Below, in pieces: positions 45,780 to 55,355 of a DNA stretch of 64,000 nucleotides; the first letter of the stretch is position 1; the number at the start of each line of letters is the position of its first letter. The notes under the pieces were generated by a model. That model saw nothing but the letters and a program-made list of their open reading frames with translations, was not told the DNA's origin and did no database searches. Position numbers and translations under genes: made by a program. Source of the DNA: Phycisphaerales bacterium PN19_bin_20 (lineage in GTDB: Bacteria; Planctomycetota; Phycisphaerae; Phycisphaerales; UBA1924); the NCBI GenBank assembly GCA_021173225.1, contig JAJOLK010000002.1, positions 1 to 64,000 on the forward strand. Direction: 5' to 3'.

Positions 45780-46415
45780 ATGCCACTGATTGAGACCCCG
45801 CCCGACGCCGTCTGTTCTCTCTATGCCAAGGCTCTGTTCGAGAGCGTTTCGCGCTCTGCGGGCGGCGGCGGCGTGCAGGGGGCGATCGAGCAGGCCCTCG
45901 GCGAGCTGCAGGACGTGCTGGGTCTGGCCCGGGACAACAAGCGGTTCGGCGAGTTCCTCTCGTCGCGGATCATCGACATCGGCGCGCGTCGCCAGAGCCT
46001 CGACAAGCTGTTTGGTGGTCGGGCCTCGCCGCAGGTGGTTAACTTTTTGAAGGTGCTCAACGACAACGCGCGGCTCAGCTTGCTGCCCGGCGTGGTTGAG
46101 GCCTTTGACGCGCTTGCGCAGCACAGCTTTGGGCGCGTAGAGGTGGGCGTGACGACCGCCGAGGTGATGAGCCAGGACGATCGTGACGCGCTGGCCCAGC
46201 GGCTGCAGGCCAAGCTGGGCAAGACGCCCGTGCTGCACTGCAAGGTTGATCCGACGATCCTCGGCGGGATCCGCATCCAGATTGGTGACCAGCTTGTGGA
46301 CGCATCGCTGAGCACGCGCCTGGCGCAGGTCCGCCAGCAGATGAACGAGCGCGGCAGCGCCACGATCCGCGGCGCGGCCGAACGGCTGTATGCGATCGAC
46401 CCGCGGATGAACTGA
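45780..46415 (+). CDS. atpH: F0F1 ATP synthase subunit delta
   Basis: 211 residues from ATG 45780. The N-terminal helical bundle (AVCSLYAKALFESV) and C-terminal signature VDPTILGGIRIQIGDQLVDASLSTRL are typical of delta/OSCP, which joins the b stalk to the alpha3beta3 head. In most bacteria atpA follows directly; here the next genes are a small PLDc_N-type protein and a lipoprotein. Confidence 0.93.
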   Translation: MPLIETPPDAVCSLYAKALFESVSRSAGGGGVQGAIEQALGELQDVLGLARDNKRFGEFLSSRIIDIGARRQSLDKLFGGRASPQVVNFLKVLNDNARLSLLPGVVEAFDALAQHSFGRVEVGVTTAEVMSQDDRDALAQRLQAKLGKTPVLHCKVDPTILGGIRIQIGDQLVDASLSTRLAQVRQQMNERGSATIRGAAERLYAIDPRMN

Positions 46416-46613
46416 GCGGAGCCGTTCGCAGGATGTGGCGGGCCACCGTGCAGACTGGGTCGCGCGAGCGCGAGAGTTGCGTGGTGCCTCCGAGGAAACT
46501 TGCTTGTTCCCGCCGGCGGTGGTGCGGCTGGGCGTGTCGCGCGTTGTTGAGCGGCGGCCGTCCGGTACACTCTCGCGTCGTCTGGTGCCCGCGACCGGCG
46601 CAGGAGACTTCTT

Positions 46614-46784
46614 ATGCTCTATCAGATTCTGGGCATCATCCACATTATCTTGTTCCTGATCGCGGCGTTTGAGATTGTCACGTCCAGCAAGGGGCTGCTG
46701 GCCAAGGTCGGTTGGCTGCTACTGATCTTCCTGTTACCGCTGATTGGGCTGATCATCTACTATCTGCTCGGTCGGAGCCGCTGA
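46614..46784 (+). CDS. Small PLDc_N-type membrane protein
   Basis: 56 residues, MLYQILGIIHIILFLIAAFE and then a second helix with LLLIFLLPLIGLIIYYLLGR. The two helices with a short KxG-W link and the Pro-x-x-G-x-x-x-Y-x-x-x-GR end are the phospholipase D/nuclease N-terminal (PLDc_N, PF13396) pattern, normally fused to or near cardiolipin synthase-type domains. AGGAG seven bases before ATG 46614 gives a good start. Function of the stand-alone form is unknown. It lies in the slot usually held by atpA. Confidence 0.8.
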   Translation: MLYQILGIIHIILFLIAAFEIVTSSKGLLAKVGWLLLIFLLPLIGLIIYYLLGRSR

Positions 46785-46820
46785 GGCTCGGTTTGTTCAC
46801 GATAAACACAGGAGAAGCTC

Positions 46821-47303
46821 ATGGCCTTCCAAGCCCGTGGTTTGCCGGTTGGTGTTCTGGCCCGTGCGCTGACGGTCGCGGCGTGCGTCGGCGGCGCGTC
46901 GCTGGCCGCAGCGCCGATGTCGGGCTGCCAGAGCGGTGGCGCGCTTAGCGGTCTGATGGGCAAGTCAGCGATGGATCTGCTGGCGCCGGCGCTCAAGGAG
47001 GCGGCCAACTCGTACGTCAGCAGCATCTCGTCGCTGACTGGCGAGCTGGCCAATATCCGGGGCTTTCAGGACGTGCTGGCATTTGTCGAGAAGGCCGAGC
47101 CGCTGGTGAAGCAGGCGAGCAGCTCGTACAACACGCTGGCGAGCACGACCGGGGCCGACCGCTCAAACCTGCTCTCGGCCTTTGGCCCGAAGTTTGATTC
47201 GGCCAACAGCGGGTTCGCCTCGCAGGTGAACCGCGTCAAGGGCAACTCGACGTGGGGACAGTTTGCCGGGCCGGTGATTGACAAGGTCAAGCTCTTCGGC
47301 TGA
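46821..47303 (+). CDS. Hypothetical lipoprotein
   Basis: 160 residues. AGGAGAAG lies just before the start. A signal region ends in the lipobox-like MSGC (Cys36 approximately), suggesting an outer- or inner-membrane lipoprotein. The rest is mostly helical, polar and Ser/Ala/Lys-rich (LLAPALKEAANSYVSSISSL; FVEKAEPLVKQASSSYNTLA), with no domain recognised. It starts 36 bases after the PLDc_N-type gene, so the two may be co-transcribed. Confidence 0.75.
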   Translation: MAFQARGLPVGVLARALTVAACVGGASLAAAPMSGCQSGGALSGLMGKSAMDLLAPALKEAANSYVSSISSLTGELANIRGFQDVLAFVEKAEPLVKQASSSYNTLASTTGADRSNLLSAFGPKFDSANSGFASQVNRVKGNSTWGQFAGPVIDKVKLFG

Positions 47304-47509
47304 GCGAGCGGGGTGGTGGAAGCGACGAGCTTTGGCAGCACCCCAACGATGTTCAATGCGGCACCGTCCCTCGCTGCGCGGGAGAAGAACAGTGCCGTCA
47401 ATGTTGTCCCCACCGACGAAGTTGGCGAGGTAGGAGGCGGGTTGAAACCTGCTGCCCGCAAGGCAGTTCAAGGGTCAGTGGGGGGCAGAATGAAATGCCC
47501 TTGCGTGGC

Positions 47510-48137
47510 TCAGCGCCGCCGACGAGTCGTTACCAGCGCGTAAAGCGTCAGTGCTGCGAACGCGCCGGGGGTTACGATGGGGTTGATGATGACATCATCA
47601 AGCACGAGCTCGGAGCGGATGCCCGAGCTGAGGCCGCCGATGCTGGTAACACGGCCCCAGTTGATGAACTCGATGGTGACGGGCAAGGTCTGGTTGAGCG
47701 GGACGAAGCCGTAGGCATAGAGGCGCGAGGCGATGCCCCCGAATCCACTGGGGATGCCCAGATGCTGGATCGGGTCGCTTGCGGGCACGTTGGTCATGCG
47801 GAAGCCCATGACGCCGCGGCACTGGGTTCCGGTTGAGACGGCGTCCTCACCGCTGACTTAGAACGTGAGCTGGTAGCCCGGCGCGGGCGCGAACCGCGTG
47901 TTGACGGTCTGGCTGAGCGTGCAGGGCGCGCCCCACTGCGGCGTGAAGACCGGCGCTGAGGCGAAGGTCACACTCCTATTCAGCAAGGTGGGTCGGCGCG
48001 ACGCTGACGTCAGCAAAGAGGTTGCCGAAGTAGACGCCGGCCTGGCCGTGGGGGAAGGGCGCTGAGCCGCGGATGCCCTGCCCGGGCACGCCGCTGCCGC
48101 CCCAGGTCGCAGAGGTGCTAAGTGTGCCTGTGGCGGC
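47510..48137 (-). pseudogene. Decayed PEP-CTERM-like secreted protein
   Basis: Reading the minus strand, one frame gives ATGTLSTSATWGGSGVPGQG then APFPHGQAGVYFGNLFADVS. A shift near 47970 leads to VTFASAPVFTPQWGAPCTLS up to GYQLTF and an in-frame TAA (47858-47860). The same frame then continues to the C-terminus, IINPIVTPGAFAALTLYALV-TTRRRR, a PEP-CTERM-type sorting end. No N-terminus is present. It is therefore a truncated, frameshifted and stopped gene sitting between the lipoprotein gene and atpD. The 200 bases left of it (47304-47509) show no gene. Confidence 0.7.
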
Positions 48138-48221
48138 CTAGCCCGACGGCTGTTGGGCCCGAGCTGGGGCCTCGGCAACCTGCGGAAGGTGTTGAACCGG
48201 GGCTGGGCGGGGCTAAACTAG

Positions 48222-49709
<1,488 letters not shown>

Positions 49710-49756
49710 GGCCCGACTGGGCTGAGTGCGCAACGCCGACGTAGCAGAGCAACAGA

Positions 49757-49782
49757 CCCCGCGCATACGTGCGGGGTTTTTC
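49757..49782 (+). terminator. Rho-independent terminator after atpD
   Basis: CCCCGC-gcatacgt-GCGGGG followed by TTTTT, 48 bases past the atpD stop. It closes the atp cluster with no room for atpC. Confidence 0.9.
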
Positions 49783-49802
49783 GTTCCAGCTATCATCGCG
49801 GC

Positions 49803-50288
49803 ATGCCGGTGAACGAAGCCACACTTGCGCGCCGCGGCTTGCTGTTCATCTCCGACGATCGCACGCTGATCGACATCGAGCTGACCCACCAGGTGCTGGC
49901 GGCAAGCTACTGGTCGCCGGGCATTGCCCGCCAGCGCGTCGAGCGCGGCATCGCCAACTCGCTGTGCTACGGCGTGTACGACCAGTCGCGTCCTCGCTCG
50001 AGCAAGACGACGCTCGGCACGCAGGTCGGCTTCGCGCGGGTCATCACCGACGCCGCCTCTTTCGCCTATCTGTGCGACGTGTTTATCGTCGAGTCCGCCC
50101 GTGGTGGCGGCGTCGGAACGTGGCTGATCGACACGATCGTCAACCACGCGCCGCTCTGCGGCCTGCGCCGCTTCTGCCTTATGACGCGTGACGCGCACGG
50201 GCTGTACGCGAAGTTCGGCTTCACCCCGATGCCCGATCCGACGCGGTACATGGAACGCGTCGACCGAGAGTCGTACAAGCAGGCATGA
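49803..50288 (+). CDS. GNAT-family N-acetyltransferase
   Basis: 161 residues. The acetyl-CoA loop is VFIVESARGGGVGTWLIDTI (R/Q-x-x-G-x-G/A type) and FGFTPMP at the end is the usual GNAT strand 7 tail. It resembles the short GNATs that start with FISDDRTLIDIELTHQVLA-SYW (planctomycete and proteobacterial acetyltransferases of unknown substrate). It starts 20 bases after the atpD terminator and is thus a separate unit. Confidence 0.9.
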   Translation: MPVNEATLARRGLLFISDDRTLIDIELTHQVLAASYWSPGIARQRVERGIANSLCYGVYDQSRPRSSKTTLGTQVGFARVITDAASFAYLCDVFIVESARGGGVGTWLIDTIVNHAPLCGLRRFCLMTRDAHGLYAKFGFTPMPDPTRYMERVDRESYKQA

Positions 50289-50486
50289 CGCCGCATTGGG
50301 CGGGTTCCACAATCGAGGCACGAGGGCAAACAACCACCCCCGGCCAGTTGCTCAATGATCATTGCTTTCAGTATGCTCTCACGAAGCCCATCGCACGCGG
50401 AACCCTCACAATCACCGCCCGCCCCACCCCCCGCCAGGGCGCGCGGAAAGGGGCCTGGGGGGCGGACGACAAGCGGAGCCCACACC

Positions 50487-52106
50487 ATGCCACGCTCACT
50501 TTTCCGCGGCCTTTCGCGACGCTTTGGCCCCCAGACCGACGCGCTGACACGCCGTGAAATGCTCAAGGCCGCCGCGCTGGCCGGGGCGGGTCTGCTAATC
50601 TCTTCTTGCACTCAACACGTGCCGGACCTGCGTCCTCCGGGCGCGCAGGCACGCGGGCGGGTCGTGGTGATTGGTGCCGGGTTCGCCGGGCTGGCATGCG
50701 CGTACGAGCTGCTGGCGGGGGGCTACGACGTGACGGTGCTTGAGGCCCGCGAGCGCATCGGCGGTCGCGTCCTCTCGTTCAATGCCAAGCTCGGGGCCGA
50801 GCTGGCCCCGGGGCGCAACGTTGAGGGCGGCGGCGAGCTGATCGGCTCCAATCACGCGGTTTGGGCCGCGTACGCGGAGCGGTTCGACCTGAGCTTTCTT
50901 GACGTGAGCGAGGCCGAGGGCCTGCGCTTGCCGGTGGTCATTGGCGGTGTTGAACTTTCCGAGGCGCAGGCCGAGGGCCTGTGGGTGGCGATGGAGGCGG
51001 TGCTGGCGACGCTGAACCCGCTGGCCGCGCCGGTGGACGCGATCTCGCCCTGGCTATCGCCCAACGCGGCAGCGCTCGACGCGCGGAGCGTGCAAGCGTT
51101 CATCGACGCGCTGGACGTGACGCCGCTGGTCAAACGGGCGTGCTGGATCAACCAGACGGCCGACAACGGCGTTGAGCCCGCGCAGGCCAGCTTGCTCGGG
51201 CTGCTGGCGGCCGTCAAGGGCGGCGGGCTTGAGAAGTACTGGACCGACAGCGAGGTCTACCGCTGCAAGGGCGGCAACGCGCAGCTCGCGCTCAAGCTTG
51301 CCGAGGCGCTGGGCCCTGAGCGGCTCGTGACTGGTTGCCCGGTCGTTTCGGTTCAGCAGCACGGCGCGAGCCTGCGCGTCACCTGCAAGAGCGGGCGCGT
51401 GCTTGAAGCTGACGATGTGGTGCTGGCGGTGCCGCCGAGTGTCTGGGGCAAGCTGAGCTTGAGCCCCGGCCTGCCCGCGGGCCTCGCGCCGCAGATGGGC
51501 GTGAGCGTCAAGTATCTTGCGCACGCCCGGACTCGGTTCTGGCTGGCCGACGGGCGCTCGCCCTATGCGCTTAGTGATGGGCCGATCAACATGACTTGGG
51601 AGGCCACCGACGGGCAGCCCGGCGACGCCGACGCGGTCATGGTCGCCTTCAGCGGCGGGCCCAGCGCGCGGGCGTGCATGGGCCTTCCGCGCGAGGGGCG
51701 CGACGCCGCGTATGCCGCGGAGCTTGAACGCCTTTACCCGGGCGCAACTATGGGCGTCCGTGGGCAGTTGGTCGGTGCGCGGATGATGGACTGGCCGCGC
51801 GACGAGTGGACGATGGCTGGATACAGCTTTCCGGCGCCCGGGCAGGTCACGACCCTCGGGCCCGCGCTGGCTCAGGGGCACATGACGCACGCCGGCGAGC
51901 CGCGATTGCACTTTGCCGGCGAGCATACCTGCCCTGCGTTCGTGGGATACATGGAGGGCGCTCTGGCCTCAGGTGTGGGTGTAGCGCGACGGCTAGCGGC
52001 ACGCGAAACTGCTCGGATTCGACGGGTTTTGCATGGGTTACCGCCCCTGAAGCGTCTCAAGAATTCTGGGCACCTCGCGCGGCGCACATCGGTGCCCCCG
52101 GCGTGA
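50487..52106 (+). CDS. Flavin amine oxidase, Tat-exported lipoprotein
   Basis: 539 residues from ATG 50487. The N-terminus has a twin-arginine motif in TRREMLKAAALAGAGLLISS directly followed by Cys, so it looks like a Tat signal with a lipobox. The FAD-binding Rossmann motif VVVIGAGFAGLACAYELLAG and ERIGGR follow. The C-terminus holds LHFAGEHTCPAFVGYMEGAL, the second FAD signature. The family oxidises amines or amino acids, giving H2O2. An upstream in-frame ATG (50355) would bury the Tat signal and is rejected. A peroxidase gene follows, which fits removal of H2O2, though this link is inference. Confidence 0.9.
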   Translation: MPRSLFRGLSRRFGPQTDALTRREMLKAAALAGAGLLISSCTQHVPDLRPPGAQARGRVVVIGAGFAGLACAYELLAGGYDVTVLEARERIGGRVLSFNAKLGAELAPGRNVEGGGELIGSNHAVWAAYAERFDLSFLDVSEAEGLRLPVVIGGVELSEAQAEGLWVAMEAVLATLNPLAAPVDAISPWLSPNAAALDARSVQAFIDALDVTPLVKRACWINQTADNGVEPAQASLLGLLAAVKGGGLEKYWTDSEVYRCKGGNAQLALKLAEALGPERLVTGCPVVSVQQHGASLRVTCKSGRVLEADDVVLAVPPSVWGKLSLSPGLPAGLAPQMGVSVKYLAHARTRFWLADGRSPYALSDGPINMTWEATDGQPGDADAVMVAFSGGPSARACMGLPREGRDAAYAAELERLYPGATMGVRGQLVGARMMDWPRDEWTMAGYSFPAPGQVTTLGPALAQGHMTHAGEPRLHFAGEHTCPAFVGYMEGALASGVGVARRLAARETARIRRVLHGLPPLKRLKNSGHLARRTSVPPA

Positions 52107-52251
52107 GAGATCGTGAAGGCTTCTCTGACGTAGCGGCAATGACCCTGACGTGCGCCACGTTGAGCCGCTTCAACGGGCCCCACGCCGACCGCTCGTGCTT
52201 CTGGGCCCGATCGATATCAGGGAGAAGGTTATCAACGCACAGAATAACGAA

Positions 52252-54132
52252 GTGAACGCTCGCGGAGTGGGTCGCGCCAGTGCTCTCGCCGGGGCTCGTT
52301 CAGTGATGCTGGCCGCCGGGCTCACGGCCTCGATGGTGCTTGCTTCGGTCGTGGTGGCTCAGCCCGTCCCGCCGCCGCTGCCAGCGGTCATTGCGCCGCA
52401 GAACAACCCGATCACCGAGGCCAAGCGCGTGCTGGGCAAGGCGCTTTTCTGGGATGAGCAGCTCTCGGGCGATAGCACGATGTCTTGCGGCTCGTGCCAC
52501 ACGCCGGCGCGTGGCGGCGGTGATGTTCGGCGCGTGACCAACCCCGGTGATGACCTGATCGCCCCATCAGGTGACGATGTCTTCGCCTCACCAGGTGTGG
52601 TCAAGGCCGACGCGTCGCTGAACTTCAGGCGTTCGACGACCTTCGGCTCGGGCGTGCAGGTGACGGACCGCGCATCGCCGACGATGATCGGCGCGGCGTA
52701 CTTCAACCAGAGCCTGTTCTGGGACGGGCGCGCGACCAGCACCTTTGTTGACCCGCAGACCGGGGCCACCGTGCTGCAGGCCCGCGCGGCCCTTGAGAGC
52801 CAGGCCGTGCGGCCGATCCTTAACGATGTAGAAATGGCGCACAGCGATCGCAACTGGGATCAGGTTGCCACCAAGCTCGCGTCGGCCAAGCCGCTGGCGA
52901 TGTCCACCAACATCCCTGTGGATCTGGCGACGGCGCTAGCCAACAACCCCAGCTATGCGGCGCTGTTCGCGGCGGCGTTCGGCGATCGGCAGATTACTGC
53001 GGCCCGCATCGGCATGGCGCTGGCTACCTATCAGCGCACGCTGCTGCCCGATCAGACCGACTTTGACCGCTTCATCGCGGGCGTGCCCGGGGCGCTGAAC
53101 GCCGCCGAGCTGCGCGGCTGGCAGGTCTTCAATCAGCCCAACGCCCGCTGCATCAACTGCCACACCGCGCCGCTGTTCTCTGACCAGGCCTTCCACGCCC
53201 TGGGCGTGCGCCCGCCGACTGAGGACATGGGCCGGGCGGTGGTGACGGGCAACATCAACGACCGCGGTAAGTTCAAGACGCCCACGCTGCGTAACGCCGG
53301 GCTGCGGACGACCTTCTTCCACAACGGGCAGCAGACCAACTTGGCGGACGTGATGCGGTTCTACGCCCGCGCGGGCATCCCGCAGTTCACCGACAATCAG
53401 AACCCACAGATGCCGCAGATCAACCTGCCCCCGCAGGACTCGCAAGCGCTGGTGGACTTCATCACCGGCGCGCTGACTGACCCGCGCGTGGCGGCCCAGA
53501 CCTTCCCGTTTGACAAGCCGACGATCTGGCAGGACCGCGCCGCCGATAGGCCCACGCTGATCGGCACCGCGACCAACGGGACCAGCGGGCAGCCACGGAT
53601 CATCGCGATAGACGCACCGATGATCGGCTCGACGACCTTCCGCCTCGGCGTACAGGGCCGCGCCAACTCGACGGTGACGCTGCAATTGAGCACCACAGCC
53701 CCGGCCAACAACCAGCTCACGCAGATCGCCAGCACGCAAGTCGTGACCACCGACGCCGACGGGCTCGCGACGGTGTTCATCCCTCTGCCCGCGGGCACTG
53801 CGCCGGGCGTTGCCAGGTTCGCACGCTTTGTAGTGACGGATCCGCTGGGCGCTGGCGGCACGGCCCTGACGCAAATCGCCCGCTACTTACCGTTCTGCCC
53901 CAGCGGCGGATGCCCCAGTCGCTGCCCTGGTGATATCGCCGGCCCTGGCCAGTCGACCAGCGCTGACGGCGAGCGGACCGCCGACGACATCATCTTGTTC
54001 ATCAGCTGGTTTACCTCGGCAAACCTCAAGGCCGACATCGCGGGCCCGGGACCCTCGCCTGTGCCCGACGCCGAGCTGACGGCCGACGACATCATCCTGT
54101 TTATGAGCCGGTTCTTTGATGCCTGCGTCTAG
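52252..54132 (+). CDS. Di-heme cytochrome c peroxidase (MauG/CcpA type) with dockerin-like tail
   Basis: About 626 residues. A signal peptide (AAGLTASMVLASVVVAQ) precedes two heme-binding motifs, CGSCH (79-83) and CINCH (300-304), with family blocks LGKALFWDEQLSGD, NQSLFWDGRA and KFKTPTLRNAGLRTTFFHNG. Such enzymes reduce H2O2 in the periplasm. Residues about 440-550 form a beta domain of unknown type. The dockerin-like module (DIAGPGQSTSADGERTADDI and a second repeat) ends FFDACV. The start is uncertain: GTG 52252 is used, but starts from 52150 to ATG 52306 are possible, since AGGGAGAAGG at 52219 is 24 bases away. Confidence 0.85.
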   Translation: MNARGVGRASALAGARSVMLAAGLTASMVLASVVVAQPVPPPLPAVIAPQNNPITEAKRVLGKALFWDEQLSGDSTMSCGSCHTPARGGGDVRRVTNPGDDLIAPSGDDVFASPGVVKADASLNFRRSTTFGSGVQVTDRASPTMIGAAYFNQSLFWDGRATSTFVDPQTGATVLQARAALESQAVRPILNDVEMAHSDRNWDQVATKLASAKPLAMSTNIPVDLATALANNPSYAALFAAAFGDRQITAARIGMALATYQRTLLPDQTDFDRFIAGVPGALNAAELRGWQVFNQPNARCINCHTAPLFSDQAFHALGVRPPTEDMGRAVVTGNINDRGKFKTPTLRNAGLRTTFFHNGQQTNLADVMRFYARAGIPQFTDNQNPQMPQINLPPQDSQALVDFITGALTDPRVAAQTFPFDKPTIWQDRAADRPTLIGTATNGTSGQPRIIAIDAPMIGSTTFRLGVQGRANSTVTLQLSTTAPANNQLTQIASTQVVTTDADGLATVFIPLPAGTAPGVARFARFVVTDPLGAGGTALTQIARYLPFCPSGGCPSRCPGDIAGPGQSTSADGERTADDIILFISWFTSANLKADIAGPGPSPVPDAELTADDIILFMSRFFDACV

Positions 54133-54174
54133 ACCACGCGGCGAAACTTCAGCACGGGCTTGTGTCGATCCGCT

Positions 54175-54234
54175 GGCCCGGCTCTTGGCCCAGCTCTTGG
54201 CCCAGCTCTCGGCACGGCTCTCGGCACGGCTCAA
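54175..54234. repeat. 12-bp intergenic tandem repeat
   Basis: Five copies of a drifting 12-mer (ggcccggctctt, ggcccagctctt, ggcccagctctc, ggcacggctctc, ggcacggctcaa) between the peroxidase and the next gene. Neighbours differ by a single base, a pattern of local slippage. Confidence 0.85.
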
Positions 54235-54306
54235 GCCTCGACATTCAAACTGAACCGTCGCACCCACGGGCCTTAACCGTCCGGGGGTGTTTCGGTATGA
54301 TGCTGC

Positions 54307-54906
54307 ATGGTCACAACCGTGGGCAACCAGCCGGTCGCTACGCCGCGGGCGGCCCTGCGCAACGGGCAGATCATCATCGGGTTCTTTGCGCTGGGGATCG
54401 TGTTGTTCCTGGGCGTGGCGGCGATCCTGGTCATCAGCGCCGCGGCACCGCCTCCTGTGCCGGGCATGCCTGTGCCGGGCATGTCGGGGAGTGGCTCTGG
54501 CGCGGCGACTTCATCGCCCGGGTTCATGGGCATCTCGCCGCCGGTCTTTGCCGGGGCGCTGAGCGTGTTGATCGTGGCGGCCATGGGCATCGGGGTGCTT
54601 ACGCGCCTGACGATGATCGCCCGGGCGAAGGGCGTATGGGCCAACCGAACGGACGATGAGCAAGCGATCAACACCATCAGCGGGCTGCACCTGCAGGCCA
54701 GCATCTTGCGTGCGGTGCCAGTGGAGGGGCTGGGCCTGCTGGCCGCGGCGGTCTTCTTCCTCGACGGCTCGTGGCTGATGCTGGGCCCCGGGCTGCTGAG
54801 CGTGCTGCTGCTGATCGTCGGGATGCCCACGCGCACGCAGATGGCCTCGTTCATCGAGGCCGCGACCGGCGGGACCCCCGCCGCCGACGCCAGCTTGCGA
54901 CCATGA
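54307..54906 (+). CDS. Hypothetical membrane protein
   Basis: 199 residues with three or four helices: IIIGFFALGIVLFLGVAAIL, a Pro/Gly/Ser-rich loop (PPVPGMPVPGMSGSGSGA), VFAGALSVLIVAAMGIGVL, then LGLLAAAVFFLDGSWLMLGP and a short last one. No family is recognised. It is bracketed by two degenerate 12-bp repeat tracts. ATG 54307 follows a weak purine run. Confidence 0.7.
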   Translation: MVTTVGNQPVATPRAALRNGQIIIGFFALGIVLFLGVAAILVISAAAPPPVPGMPVPGMSGSGSGAATSSPGFMGISPPVFAGALSVLIVAAMGIGVLTRLTMIARAKGVWANRTDDEQAINTISGLHLQASILRAVPVEGLGLLAAAVFFLDGSWLMLGPGLLSVLLLIVGMPTRTQMASFIEAATGGTPAADASLRP

Positions 54907-54920
54907 CTGCGGGCCATTGG

Positions 54921-55004
54921 ACCAGGCCCTTGACCAAGCCCTTGATTGGGCCCTTGACTAGGCCGTTGACTGGGCCGCTGACTGGGTCCTTGATTGGGCA
55001 CCCA
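54921..55004. repeat. 12-bp intergenic tandem repeat
   Basis: Seven copies of a drifting 12-mer (accaggcccttg, accaagcccttg, attgggcccttg, actaggccgttg, actgggccgctg, actgggtccttg, attgggcaccca). It starts 14 bases after the membrane protein stop. Confidence 0.85.
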
Positions 55005-55035
55005 TGACCGGTGCATTCGGTTCTACCATCGGCCC

Positions 55036-55263
55036 GTGAAGCTGACCACCGGACAGTCGAAGTTTGTCTTCATGGTGCTGGTCGCCATCGGCATGTCCTT
55101 CGGCATGAGCCTGGTCATGTCGCTGGCCATGCTGGGGCTTGACCGCTAGACACTGCTGCGCTGGCTGAAGGCCTGGGGCATTGCGCTGCTGGTCGGGGTG
55201 CCAGCGGCGCAGCTCACGGCGCCCATCGCGCAGCGGCTCACCGCGTGGCTCACGCGCCGATAG
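55036..55263 (+). pseudogene. DUF2798 small membrane protein with in-frame amber stop
   Basis: GTG 55036 opens KLTTGQSKFVFMVLVAIGMS and a first helix to LAMLGLDR; then TAG (55147-55149) and, in the same frame, TLLRWLKAWGIALLVGVPAA and QLTAPIAQRLTAWLTRR to TAG 55261. Together they make 75 codons, the expected size and two-helix pattern of DUF2798. One base change explains the break. Whether it is dead, read through or a sequence error cannot be told from this window. Confidence 0.75.
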
Positions 55264-55273
55264 CGCCTAGCTA

Positions 55274-55291
55274 CTCTCTCGCGCGAGAGAG
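55274..55291. other. Perfect 18-bp palindrome between convergent genes
   Basis: CTCTCTCGCGCGAGAGAG lies just past the DUF2798 stop and before the convergent GDPD stop. It could act as a bidirectional transcript-end hairpin but has no T tract. Confidence 0.6.
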
Positions 55292-55355
55292 CGAGCACTG
55301 ATCGGCCGTCCTGCACCGCTTGTCCTTCAACAAACCGCACCCAACGGACCGGCGC

